Assembly (NCBI GenBank): GCA_040285745.1
Contig: JAUFOR010000008.1
Coordinates: 372,001 to 436,000 of the forward strand
Direction: 5' to 3'
DNA length: 64,000 bases
Source of the DNA: Barthelona sp. PCE
Taxonomy: Eukaryota; Metamonada: BaSk clade
This document shows, piece by piece, positions 8,798 through 17,499 of the stretch; position 1 is the stretch's first letter, and every line of letters starts with the position of its first letter. Both the position numbers and the translations under genes were made by a program. The notes beneath the pieces were generated by a model. The model did not search any database. It saw only the letters and a list, made by a program, of their open reading frames with translations, and had not been told where the DNA came from.

Positions 8798-10447
8798 ATG
8801 GAGTTGGCGTCCCCTGCAGTGACATCAGCCCATAAGCTGCAAAACAGCTTTCAGAATTTTGCGGATGAATTAAGCACTTTAAAAGCATATTTGATGAATG
8901 AAATTACAGAGAACGAGGACGATTTGTCTTCAGATGAGTTTTTCTCGGGTTCAGAAAGCGATGTTTCATATTTCGAAAGTGAAGTGAATTTACCCACAGA
9001 AACACCAGTTATGGAGATTCGAGAAGATAAAATATACTCAGAATTGTCCGAATTCGAGTCTACAGACATTGATTTGAGCGACAGTGATCTTTTATTAGAG
9101 AGTGGAAGTGAATCAGGGTTTAGCACACAGCTTAGTGATATTTACGAGCTTGAAGCAGCCATTCAATCACCTGCTGAGGAACCTCCACTTCGCCAGACTC
9201 GCCGTGAGGTTCTTCAAGCAGCGCGCCAAAATAGAAACCGTGTGGATGTTCGTGAGCTAAAAGAATTCATTAATCAACAAAAAACGCTGTCACCAATGAC
9301 TAAGCAGCAGAAAGCGTTGTTTTCTCCAGCCCCCAGGCCAAAGGAGGTTAAGGATCCGCAAGAATATACTGCCCCAAAGAGAAAGAAGGTGAGTAAGAAG
9401 AATAGTTTTTTGGAAAGGCAGCGGCGTTTTGTAGAACGAAAGAATAAGAATTTAAACGAGTTGAAGCATCAAATTGAGAAGGAAAAGCCAAAGAATCGTG
9501 GACCTAAAATTAACAGAAAATCGAAGAATATGAAGAGATCAATTGATGATTTGGCTAATTGGCAGAAGACGAAGGAAAAAGAGCTTGATCAACAGAAGAG
9601 TATGGTTGAAAAACAGGAGAGGCGTAGGCATCAACCAGTGATTACACACAAGGCAAAGACGTCTGCAAGAACAAAAGGAACTGTTGTAGATCGTTTATAC
9701 AAGAACACTCAGAAGAAGGAGCAAAAACAAAGGATACCAAAGAAGAAGAAGCCTGTCAAGCGCGTTGACCCTAATGCAATTGATCGTTTATATAAGCAAC
9801 ATGAGAAAACATTGCAAAAACGAGAGAAAATGCGAGTTCTGAAGGAGCAAAGTGAGATTAAGGTTGCTGCAAAGCCTAAAATGGCACCCAAATCACGTGC
9901 TATGAGCAAAAACCACCACCTACACCATGTACCAAAGGATAAACCCAGGTTTTTAAGAAATTCCGAAAAAGAAATGGTGAAGAAGAAGCCTAAGAGACAC
10001 ATTCAAAAGACAGCAGATCGCATGTACAATCAACATGAGGAGAAGGCAAAGCGGATAGCAAAACTAAAGACTTTTTATGAACTAAGCGATATGAAAGATT
10101 GTAGTTTCCAACCAAAATTAGTTGCCTCACAACCAACAACTATTTCCAGTAGAAATGACACATATAGCAATCAAACACTAGATACAGGTAAGGATTCCTT
10201 TATTGCACGCTTCTCCCAACTGAATAACTTAAAAAAATCATTGGAATATCCTCCAGAAGATAGCGAGACTGAGTTTGAAACAGAGTCCGAATTTGTCTTC
10301 GAACAACCGGTAGTAAGCTTTAAATCTAACTTTGAATCATTGAAACAGCAATTGCATCAAGAACCTGTTGAAGATAGTGAAGATATGGAAGCACGTCAGT
10401 ATTTTCATAACGTTGTACAGAAATTACGATCAATGCGTGAGAAGTAA
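8798..10447 (+). CDS. Basic protein with three DR(L/M)Y repeats
   Basis: 549 residues. The first 140 are acidic and Ser/Glu-rich; the middle is extremely Lys/Arg-rich; the last 50 turn acidic again. A motif recurs at about residues 297, 328 and 407: DRLYKNTQKKE, DRLYKQHEKTLQKRE and DRMYNQHEEKAKR. The third copy is followed by a spacer and then CSFQPKL. A DRLY helix followed by a [ST]FxPK(I/L) element is a recurrent feature of protist cytoskeletal proteins as I remember them, so a basal-body or cytoskeletal role is possible but unproven. The stop codon is 3 bp from that of the convergent Hsp70 gene. No signal peptide or membrane segment. Family not recognised. Confidence 0.75.
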   Translation: MELASPAVTSAHKLQNSFQNFADELSTLKAYLMNEITENEDDLSSDEFFSGSESDVSYFESEVNLPTETPVMEIREDKIYSELSEFESTDIDLSDSDLLLESGSESGFSTQLSDIYELEAAIQSPAEEPPLRQTRREVLQAARQNRNRVDVRELKEFINQQKTLSPMTKQQKALFSPAPRPKEVKDPQEYTAPKRKKVSKKNSFLERQRRFVERKNKNLNELKHQIEKEKPKNRGPKINRKSKNMKRSIDDLANWQKTKEKELDQQKSMVEKQERRRHQPVITHKAKTSARTKGTVVDRLYKNTQKKEQKQRIPKKKKPVKRVDPNAIDRLYKQHEKTLQKREKMRVLKEQSEIKVAAKPKMAPKSRAMSKNHHLHHVPKDKPRFLRNSEKEMVKKKPKRHIQKTADRMYNQHEEKAKRIAKLKTFYELSDMKDCSFQPKLVASQPTTISSRNDTYSNQTLDTGKDSFIARFSQLNNLKKSLEYPPEDSETEFETESEFVFEQPVVSFKSNFESLKQQLHQEPVEDSEDMEARQYFHNVVQKLRSMREK

Positions 10448-10450
10448 ATA

Positions 10451-12229
10451 CTATAGAACAAGCGAAGCTGTGAGATTTACGAGCTCCTTTTCAATCTCAC
10501 TCAAGTTGGGAATAGCGTTGGAGTTCAGTGCAGAACGCATTTTTTCAACATTTTCTTGTTGTTTGGTGTCTAAATTCATCTTTTCGATGATAGAAAGGTC
10601 ACCCAGCAGCCGTGAGATCGTATCTTCTCTACTTTCTAACTTTTGTGTAAGAGCATCAATTTCAGATCTTGACATACCACCGCTACTCTTCACCTTGATC
10701 GACTTGGAGGCACCGCTAAACTTATCCTTGGCAGAAACATGCACAAAACCTGATGCGTCAATGGAAAAAGTAACCTCTATCTGGGCCATCCCCTTTGGCA
10801 TAGCAGGGATATCACATAATTGAAATTCACCCAGCAATGAGTTCTGCCCGGAGAAGACACTTTCTCCCTGCAGCACACGCACAGTTACCTGAGTTTGATT
10901 GTCTTCCACCGTTGTAAATGATTGCGATGAGGTGCACGGTACTTTTGAATTTCTCGCAATAATGGTACCCATGCGGCCGCCCTGGATCTCAATTCCGAGT
11001 GTAAGGGGGGCAACATCAAGCAAAAGAACATCGGAAACCTCACCACTAAGAATACCTGCTTGAATAGCAGCACCTTCAGCAACAACCTCATCAGGGTTGA
11101 CAGCCAGAGATGGCTTCTGGCGGAAGAAGGCCTCGACAGCCTCGCGTACAAGAGGCATGCGCGTTTGTCCACCAACTAACAAAACCTCATCAACTTCTTG
11201 AACTGAAAGTCCAGCATCGCTCATTGTCTGTTTGCAGCATTTCTTGAATGTGTCCACCAACACTGAAGACCGCGCCTCAAACTCGCTACGAGACACCGTA
11301 CATTCGACGTGGCGTGGCTCCCCGTCTACAAAACTAATAAATGGAACAGAGACCACCGCGGATGATGATTGTGAAAGGGAAATCTTTGCAGCCTCACAGG
11401 CTTCTGCCAGCCTTGCGATGGAACTAGGGGACGCTCTAATGGCATCAGCCAAGCTCTTATCGCATCGCTCAAGAACTATATCTGTGATTATTTTTGTGAA
11501 GTCTTCGCCTCCGAGGAATGTGTTTCCATGGGTAGCAACGACCTCATACACGTTGTTCGGGGTCAGACGCAGAAGCGTAACGTCGAATGTACCGCCTCCT
11601 AGATCAAACACCGCAATAATCTGATCAACATCCTTGCTCTTGATACCGTACGCTAATGCGGCTGCGGTGGGTTCGTTCAGTGTGCGGAGAACTTCAAGTC
11701 CCGCGATTTCACCTGCGTTTTTGGTCGCTTGACGTTGGGACTCATCAAAATAACTGGGGCAAGTTATGATTGCCTGCGTGACTTTCTCGTTCATTACTGC
11801 TTCAACACGCTCTTTCAGGTGCTGGAGCACATGGGCTCCAACCTCTACAGGTGACACAACATCGTTATTTGTTCTCTTTAGATGAGCGTCACCATGTTCG
11901 CTTTTGACAACTGAAAACGGTGTCTGAGAATCATAGACTGACACAAGAGGATCCTCAAATCTACGTCCAATAAGTCTTTTGGTGGCGAAGAAGGTATCTT
12001 TAGCATTCTGACTGGCTTGTCTCTGTGCCACTGATCCGACCAGTACTTGATCTCCCTTGAATGCAACGACCGAAGGAGTCGTGCGCGACCCCTCACTATT
12101 CTCAATGATTCTTGCTTTACCATCTTCAAAAACTGAAACGGCGCTGTTGCTTGTACCGAGGTCGACTCCCATAATCAAATCGCGCAGTACGCGCATAACT
12201 AGTTCCCTTTTTTTGAATAAAGTAAGCAT
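10451..12229 (-). CDS. Mitochondrial-type Hsp70 (organellar DnaK-like chaperone)
   Basis: 592-residue Hsp70 with an ATPase domain (MGVDLGTSNS near residue 20, DLGGGTFDVT, LVGGQTRMP) and a substrate-binding domain with LLLDVAPLTLGIEIQGG. FFATKRLIGRRF and FLGGEDFT are typical of the bacterial/mitochondrial branch, not cytosolic Hsp70. About 18 residues precede the conserved core (MLTLFKKRELVMRVLRD), which reads as a very short basic leader such as those of hydrogenosomal and mitosomal proteins. The protein is shorter than usual mitochondrial Hsp70 (about 640-680), mostly through a reduced C-terminal lid. It would drive import and folding, and Fe-S assembly with an Hsp40, in a mitochondrion-related organelle. 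ATG12 could be an alternative start. The localisation is inferred. Confidence 0.9.
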   Translation of the reverse strand: MLTLFKKRELVMRVLRDLIMGVDLGTSNSAVSVFEDGKARIIENSEGSRTTPSVVAFKGDQVLVGSVAQRQASQNAKDTFFATKRLIGRRFEDPLVSVYDSQTPFSVVKSEHGDAHLKRTNNDVVSPVEVGAHVLQHLKERVEAVMNEKVTQAIITCPSYFDESQRQATKNAGEIAGLEVLRTLNEPTAAALAYGIKSKDVDQIIAVFDLGGGTFDVTLLRLTPNNVYEVVATHGNTFLGGEDFTKIITDIVLERCDKSLADAIRASPSSIARLAEACEAAKISLSQSSSAVVSVPFISFVDGEPRHVECTVSRSEFEARSSVLVDTFKKCCKQTMSDAGLSVQEVDEVLLVGGQTRMPLVREAVEAFFRQKPSLAVNPDEVVAEGAAIQAGILSGEVSDVLLLDVAPLTLGIEIQGGRMGTIIARNSKVPCTSSQSFTTVEDNQTQVTVRVLQGESVFSGQNSLLGEFQLCDIPAMPKGMAQIEVTFSIDASGFVHVSAKDKFSGASKSIKVKSSGGMSRSEIDALTQKLESREDTISRLLGDLSIIEKMNLDTKQQENVEKMRSALNSNAIPNLSEIEKELVNLTASLVL

Positions 12230-12328
12230 TTAGTAAAAAGAATGAGGAAGATAAAACTAATACACTTTCTCTCTTGTTAAATATGTTCACATTTATATTA
12301 TTTAAGTGGAATGCACAAATAAAAGCGT

Positions 12329-13381
12329 TTATTCATCAAAATTTTCAAGTCCTTCACCGGTTTCAACAACCTGCTCATCAACTTCAGTTTCACTTATTTC
12401 TTCGGCTTCTCCTTCATTAGCTGTTTCCTCTTCATTCTCATCCTCCAAGACAATACCTCTGTTCCTTAACTTCTCCTGTTCTTGTTCAGTTCTCTGTTGA
12501 ATCTTTCTGCTCTTGAGCTCGTCTTCATCCTTGGACTTTTTTTTCAAAAACTCAATCACCTCCTTTAGATCCTTCACAATTGTTTTGCCTTCCAGGAGAC
12601 GCATTTTCACCCTCTGTTTTAACGTTTTCAGCGCATCAGAATCAGGAACATCCTTCATCTTCATATGCACTGTTTTAAGACCTTGTAATACTTCTTTCTC
12701 GTCATTGAACAGCTGTATACTCTCCTTCAACTGTGTTAATGTTGTTGTAAATACTTGCTCTTTCTCTTGCTTTTTTTGAACTCGTTGATCGAAACCCTTA
12801 AACTTATTCTTCTTTCTCTGGGTGTTGAATTGTCTATAGTTGTCTTCCTCCTCAAAATCAGGTTGTTTAAAACTACCCATATATTCTACTGCAAAAGTTT
12901 GTCCTTTAATAATTAGTTTTCCATTTCGAAATGCACATTCAGCGTCTGATTGGTTTGTGAACTCAAGAACCGTGCTTCCATCGTTATTGTCCTTCTTACT
13001 TCCAGTTATTTCTCCATATATAGAGAAATGACGCATTAAAATATGTGCTTTATCAATAACTGGACTGATATCCCTGATAATAAGAAGTTTTCGGGGGTCT
13101 GGGCCCCTTTGGCGCTGTGGTGCTACTCGGTTTAGCCGAATATGCACATTGCCCTCATTGTTTTGAACGCTAAGGTTGTCCTGGTTGCCTTCATGTGAAT
13201 CATAATGGCGTGGCCCATATCTGTGACCTCCCTGTGACCCATGGAACTTACCTTGCTGTCTTTTTGGTTCTTCTTGATACTCTTCAAAATTTGAATTGTT
13301 GTTAGATCGATTTTTTGAAGATCTGTGAGGTTTCCTGTCGCTCGAAGCCCTCTTTCGCTCGTATATCCGAGGTGCGTTCAT
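12329..13381 (-). CDS. RRM RNA-binding protein, RBM26/RBM27-like
   Basis: 350 residues from the ATG at 13381; an upstream in-frame ATG at 13432 would add 17 residues but leaves only 2 bp to the neighbouring start. The N-terminus is basic and disordered (Arg/Asn/Gly/His). An RNA recognition motif spans about residues 97-168, with RNP2-like LLIIRDIS and a short RNP1-like STVLEFTN. The arrangement R-x-L-x-I-x-x-I-S followed by L-x-x-H-F-S-x-Y-G resembles the RBM26/27 RRM, a family linked to nuclear RNA surveillance. A Lys-rich coiled coil (about 185-310) and an acidic tail follow. Most RBM26 proteins also carry a PWI domain and CCCH finger, which I do not see here. Confidence 0.65.
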   Translation of the reverse strand: MNAPRIYERKRASSDRKPHRSSKNRSNNNSNFEEYQEEPKRQQGKFHGSQGGHRYGPRHYDSHEGNQDNLSVQNNEGNVHIRLNRVAPQRQRGPDPRKLLIIRDISPVIDKAHILMRHFSIYGEITGSKKDNNDGSTVLEFTNQSDAECAFRNGKLIIKGQTFAVEYMGSFKQPDFEEEDNYRQFNTQRKKNKFKGFDQRVQKKQEKEQVFTTTLTQLKESIQLFNDEKEVLQGLKTVHMKMKDVPDSDALKTLKQRVKMRLLEGKTIVKDLKEVIEFLKKKSKDEDELKSRKIQQRTEQEQEKLRNRGIVLEDENEEETANEGEAEEISETEVDEQVVETGEGLENFDE

Positions 13382-13434
13382 TTGAATATGGGAATAAAGG
13401 TGTATTTGCTTAAAGCATTCTTTTCGCTTCATTT
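13382..13434. promoter_or_regulatory. 53 bp divergent promoter region
   Basis: This segment separates the head-to-head starts of the RRM gene (minus) and the acid phosphatase gene (plus). Both promoters and both 5' leaders must fit here or extend into the opposite coding sequence. It contains a TTCATTT element near the plus-strand start and ATATTCAA just before the minus-strand start, both compatible with a TCA-type initiator. Confidence 0.45.
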
Positions 13435-14568
13435 ATGCGAATAATTTTCTTTACAATAGTGGCCGTTTGCTTGGCAACGGTCATGGCTACAGGGGAATTG
13501 ATTAGTCTGGTACATATAACGAGACACGGTGATCGTTCACCACTGCGTGCTTATGGAAATCCTGGTAAGTCCGCACAATGGAATTGTTCGATGGATTATA
13601 ACTACTACACAACGGATGGTCACGAAGATTACGATCGAGTTTATTCAAAGTTTTGGACTCCGAACGAACAGGTGATTAAGGGTAACTGCTACATGGGTCA
13701 GCTCACCAAGCGCGGTGCTCGTCAACACTACGATCTGGGACGTCAGTTGAGGGAGAAGTATCGTACTTTTCTGCCAGAGAAATGTGTTGAGCCAACTTGT
13801 CATGTTCGTGCTACTTTTATCGAGCGTACGCAGATCTCAGCACGCTTCAACATATTGGGTATGTTCCCTGCAGGTGATGAAGAAGATATCGTTGACATTC
13901 ACGTAGTTGATGAGAAAGCAGATTACATGTACGGGAACATGAACCCTACAGTATGTCCTGCCATTGTCAACTACGTAGATAAGTTCAGAAACTCAGATGA
14001 ATACAAGACAGAGATCGCTAAGATTAATCAGCACAAGGCTTGGTTCCGTGAGAACTTCCCTGGGCACAATGTGGGGGATTGGGGATTGGTGTATGACTGG
14101 TTCCACTGTAGACACTCAAACAATATCGCAGATCCAGTAGAGTTACCTGATGGATTTTTGGAGAAATTGAAAACTTTCACGATCTTTAATTATTATAATT
14201 TTGCTAATCATACACTTAAATTATATATCGGAAATCATGCCAAGGAGGTTGTTTCACTGTTACGCAATATTACAAATGGAAATTTGGAGAGGAAATATAC
14301 TTTTTACAGTGGACATGATGTTACAATTATCCCGTGGATGATTATGTTGGAGATGCCCCGCAACTTCCCTGATTATGCATCACATTTTGAGATTGAACTG
14401 TTTAGAAATGATGATGGATATTATATTCGTGTATACTATAATGACGATGTTGTTCAGCTCAAGGATAGTGACGATAACGGGTTCATCCGGTTTGAGAAGT
14501 TTGAAAACATGCTCAAACCATATTTCCCAGAGAATTGGAGAGATGATTGTCAGTCAATGGTTTTTTAA
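13435..14568 (+). CDS. Secreted histidine acid phosphatase
   Basis: 377 residues. An N-terminal signal peptide (about 1-18) directs it to the secretory pathway; no C-terminal membrane anchor is visible, so a lysosomal or secreted enzyme is likely. The catalytic signature RHGDRSP lies at residues 30-36, with the nucleophile His31 preceded by the phosphate-binding Arg30, and the proton-donor motif GHD lies near residue 293. Several N-x-S/T sites (for example NCS, NHT, NIT) fit glycosylation. Members hydrolyse phosphate monoesters at acid pH and are often multigene in trichomonads. Length is normal for the prostatic/lysosomal acid phosphatase family. Substrate cannot be read from the sequence. 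Confidence 0.93.
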   Translation: MRIIFFTIVAVCLATVMATGELISLVHITRHGDRSPLRAYGNPGKSAQWNCSMDYNYYTTDGHEDYDRVYSKFWTPNEQVIKGNCYMGQLTKRGARQHYDLGRQLREKYRTFLPEKCVEPTCHVRATFIERTQISARFNILGMFPAGDEEDIVDIHVVDEKADYMYGNMNPTVCPAIVNYVDKFRNSDEYKTEIAKINQHKAWFRENFPGHNVGDWGLVYDWFHCRHSNNIADPVELPDGFLEKLKTFTIFNYYNFANHTLKLYIGNHAKEVVSLLRNITNGNLERKYTFYSGHDVTIIPWMIMLEMPRNFPDYASHFEIELFRNDDGYYIRVYYNDDVVQLKDSDDNGFIRFEKFENMLKPYFPENWRDDCQSMVF

Positions 14569-14630
14569 AAAAAATAATTTACAGCGTAACGAGTCCACGT
14601 CGTACACGGAGTTAGAAGTAAAGAAAAACG

Positions 14631-14831
14631 TTAGTTCATTCTTTTTTTAAAGAATTTTCTGAATCTTGATCGTTGTTCAATAGTTAGAGACATATTATCT
14701 CTTTGGCACGATGGATTTCTATCATATTCCACAACTGCATGGGCCAGACGAAGCAATTCTGTATTAGGTTCAGTTGATATTATGAGGGGTTTTTTAAATG
14801 GCAGCAGCGAGGGTCTTAAATTCAAATTCAT
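14631..14831 (-). CDS. Possible small protein, 66 aa
   Basis: A short frame from the ATG at 14831, in a 494 bp gap between the acid phosphatase and the K+ channel genes. It ends in a basic helix (RSRFRKFFKKRMN) and has a helical middle (ELLRLAHAVVEYD). The same frame stays open for about 18 codons upstream of the ATG before a TAG, so it could also be the last exon of a spliced gene. I found no convincing splice site. The composition looks protein-like, but I recognise no family and the length is near what chance allows. Confidence 0.35.
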   Translation of the reverse strand: MNLNLRPSLLPFKKPLIISTEPNTELLRLAHAVVEYDRNPSCQRDNMSLTIEQRSRFRKFFKKRMN

Positions 14832-15062
14832 GAGTTTTGTTGCTTTGTATAGATTATAATCGAGAAAACAATAGTATTTGAGCTATTTACACAGTTTACA
14901 AAAGAAAGACAACTCTACAAAATTTTCCGTGTTAGCTATTTGTATTTTGCCCAAATCAATGGGTAAAGTGCCTCACATAGTTAAAATTAATGAAAATACG
15001 TAAAAGAGAGTTATTTTCAAATCAAATTTATAAATGGTTTTATTGTAAAGATTAAAATGGGG

Positions 15063-16055
15063 TTACATGGCGGTCAGTGGATATGTAAGCTCTGAATCAG
15101 TGGAGTTTTCTGAAGAGGAGCTAGAAGATGACAAGAAGTCAGAAGGTATAAGAGATGCTTTCCTTGCTTTCCTGAAAAGGCGTTTTCCGCATCTAGGGCA
15201 AAAATTAAAAATCCTTCGTACTTTAAAATCACAGTTTGAACAAGATTGTTTTGCTTTTAAAGCACGAGCAACAGTAAAACCAGTTGGAAGACTGAGAATT
15301 CCAAAACCAACAAGCATAGAAAGAGAAGCAATGGCTTTTGACCATCCATTTTCCGGGGCCAAATCGCCAAACCCAGTTGTTGTGAGCGTTACAATTGCAA
15401 AATAAATAGCAATAGGGAGAGACTCAAGGCTTGGATCAACAGCATACATCATTGCTGCAAACATAATACACACCAAAAACAATGCAAGAACAAATATCAA
15501 AATTTTCCGCCTTGATTCAACAAAAGCTTGTTTGAATTCGTTCGCCTCCTTTGCATATATATCCAGATTAAGTATACGAAATACTCTAAAAAGACGTAAA
15601 GCTCGGATCATAGAAACTGCATGATCATCATAAAACCCTGAAAAATGGATTGTTGCGGGTACTATAGACAAAATGTCAACAATTCCAAAAGCTGAAAATA
15701 TATATTCCTTGCGATTTGGTGATGACCAGATGCGCAAAATGTATTCCACAATGAATATACCCAATAAAATTTCATCAATAATGATGTACACTTCTAACAT
15801 GTGTTCGTATTCTTTAACTGTTTCAAGACAAATCAAAATTACTGAAGTTACAATGAGCAACAATAAAACTATATCAAAAACAAGACCTGTTCTATCGTAT
15901 GTGTGGAAAAGAACATCGTATGTCCATTTCTTCAATGTTTTACGTTGAGGAATAACTTTTTCAGCATCTGGAGAATATTTCTTGAAATCACTTAAACTGC
16001 TTGAACGGAGTGATATTGTTTCTATAACAACAACATCATCATCGTCCGTCGACAT
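15063..16055 (-). CDS. Voltage-gated K+ channel (6TM) with C-terminal zinc ribbon
   Basis: 330 residues from ATG 16055; the frame extends 30 codons upstream but only to a TTG. After a cytoplasmic N-terminus come six membrane segments. S4 carries four Arg at every third position (R151, R154, R157, R160), the voltage sensor. The pore has the selectivity filter TTTGFGD at 225-231 (GFG instead of the commoner GYG). S6 ends near residue 265. The tail has C272-x2-C275 and C286-x2-C289, a four-Cys zinc-ribbon pattern, then a Ser-rich end. No T1 tetramerisation domain is present. Size and architecture are closer to compact prokaryotic-type Kv channels than to animal Kv. It should conduct K+ across the plasma or an endomembrane; localisation is unknown. 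Confidence 0.93.
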   Translation of the reverse strand: MSTDDDDVVVIETISLRSSSLSDFKKYSPDAEKVIPQRKTLKKWTYDVLFHTYDRTGLVFDIVLLLLIVTSVILICLETVKEYEHMLEVYIIIDEILLGIFIVEYILRIWSSPNRKEYIFSAFGIVDILSIVPATIHFSGFYDDHAVSMIRALRLFRVFRILNLDIYAKEANEFKQAFVESRRKILIFVLALFLVCIMFAAMMYAVDPSLESLPIAIYFAIVTLTTTGFGDLAPENGWSKAIASLSMLVGFGILSLPTGFTVARALKAKQSCSNCDFKVRRIFNFCPRCGKRLFRKARKASLIPSDFLSSSSSSSENSTDSELTYPLTAM

Positions 16056-16613
16056 TAACAAGGTGTAATTAAAGCCCAAATAATGCAAAGAGGATGTATA
16101 GTTGATTATGAGTGGTGTTTTACGTATTTTCGATTCCAGTTGCAATTTTGATGGGTAAACCTTATGAGAAGGTCTGTAATGTCAAAGATATGTGAGATAT
16201 TGATTGTCATTGGTTCTATTGCTTTTGTGGCTGTACAGCACCCAGAAAAGTATATATTGGGTTGAAACACAAAAGAACAGTAGCAAAATGTTGATTGTTA
16301 CATATAGAAAGATGGAATACGAGTCAATTGCTTTTATGAGACTCTATTTGATCATTTCAGTGGACTCATGTATCTCAAAATAGGCTCTATTGAACACAAA
16401 TAGTAGCTCTTTGAAAAGAACAAACCGCCTGTTATATTATGTGGCATTTTTTTTGGAAGCGTTTTGTCTATGTTAATTCTGTTGCAACGTAAAATTTGTG
16501 TTTTTACTCTGGAAAAACTGTAAAAAAACAATGTGGCAAGTAATAATTTCAACATAATGATCGTTTTTGTTTTTTTCAAGGTATTCGGGAACATATTTTG
16601 TATAAAGGGGACC
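16056..16613. other. Divergent intergenic region, no gene seen
   Basis: 558 bp between the K+ channel and the Spg1-like GTPase. An 87-codon open frame on the minus strand (16352-16615) overlaps the start of the GTPase gene and is low-complexity, so I do not call it. A CTTTTTTTCA-like stretch about 36 bp before the GTPase ATG could be an initiator. Nothing else was recognised. Confidence 0.45.
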
Positions 16614-17243
16614 ATGTCAGCACCTAAATCCGAAACAACAGCACAGGCACCGGCAAGCGGTCAATCTGAAGGAAATCAGATTAATTTGAAGGTGGGGGTA
16701 CTTGGCGCTCTGCACGCAGGTAAAACTAGTTTACTACAACGATACATCAACAATAGATTTGGGGAACAGTACCTAGCTACACTTGGTGTGAATTTTCTTA
16801 CAAAGAGCGTTCAGTTAAAGAATGCAAACGTTACGTTCTATCTTTATGACCTCGGTGGTCAGCAGGAATTCCAAAGCATGCTCCCTATTGTGTGTAACGA
16901 TGCTGCATGTATCATTTTTTGTTTCGACCTTACTAGCAAAGCTTCACTTGTCTCATTGGGTGATTGGTATAAACAAGCCCGCGCACTCAACCAGGTGGCG
17001 GTCCCCATTCTTGTTGGAACGAAGTATGATCTCTTTTCTAGCATGACTGAGGCTGAGCAGCGGTCGATGCTTGAGAGCGCCAGAGCGTATGCCAATGCTA
17101 TGAACGCACCACTGGTGTTCAGTTCTTCCAAGTATGGTATCCACATTAACAATATATTTAAAATTGCGTTATCTAAAATTTTCAAAATTAATTTGAATCT
17201 TGAGCGTATTTCTACATTAGGAGAACCAATTTTGGAATATTGA
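16614..17243 (+). CDS. Spg1/Tem1-like small GTPase
   Basis: 209 residues. Motifs in order are the P-loop GALHAGKTS (31-39), the switch II region DLGGQQEF (near 80), LPIVCNDAACIIFCFDLT, and the guanine-specificity motif GTKYD. The DLGGQ-x-EF-x-x-MLP-x-VC-N-D-A block and QAR-x-x-N together are diagnostic of Spg1/Tem1, the GTPase at the top of the septation-initiation/mitotic-exit network in fungi; relatives occur in protists and in plants. The C-terminus (ending LEY) has no prenylation cysteine. The start at 16614 avoids 27 hydrophobic non-conserved residues of the longer frame. In this organism it probably acts at spindle poles or basal bodies in cell division, by analogy. Confidence 0.9.
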   Translation: MSAPKSETTAQAPASGQSEGNQINLKVGVLGALHAGKTSLLQRYINNRFGEQYLATLGVNFLTKSVQLKNANVTFYLYDLGGQQEFQSMLPIVCNDAACIIFCFDLTSKASLVSLGDWYKQARALNQVAVPILVGTKYDLFSSMTEAEQRSMLESARAYANAMNAPLVFSSSKYGIHINNIFKIALSKIFKINLNLERISTLGEPILEY

Positions 17244-17499
17244 ATATAGTTTAGACATTAAATATTCCACCACATTGCTCTTGATCAGTATTATGTACAA
17301 AAAATATTTGAATTGAGTAATAATAAAGTCGCAACAAATATTGTGGAATTTTTTTTCGATAAACACTGCAGAAAGATAGTTTTGTGATGAATTAGGATAT
17401 TAGTTCACCACTAACAAAGTAAAGTGCTGTATTTGTTTTTCAAACTGTTTTAACAGCTTTCCAAAGTTTTTAAGACTAAGAGTGTGATGGGCAACTGAA

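Noticed and set aside
11232-11624. 130-residue plus-strand frame inside the Hsp70 gene
   Set aside because: It lies opposite the Hsp70 ATPase domain and has no domain of its own; an antisense shadow.
14915-14945. GCTAACACGG element (minus strand) as the 3' end of an intron
   Set aside because: The next AG is too far from the branch-like motif compared with the three supported introns, and no matching GTATG donor with an ATG was found.
16352-16615. 87-residue minus-strand frame upstream of the GTPase
   Set aside because: It overlaps the GTPase start, is Ile/Lys/Phe-rich and has no recognisable fold; chance in AT-rich sequence.
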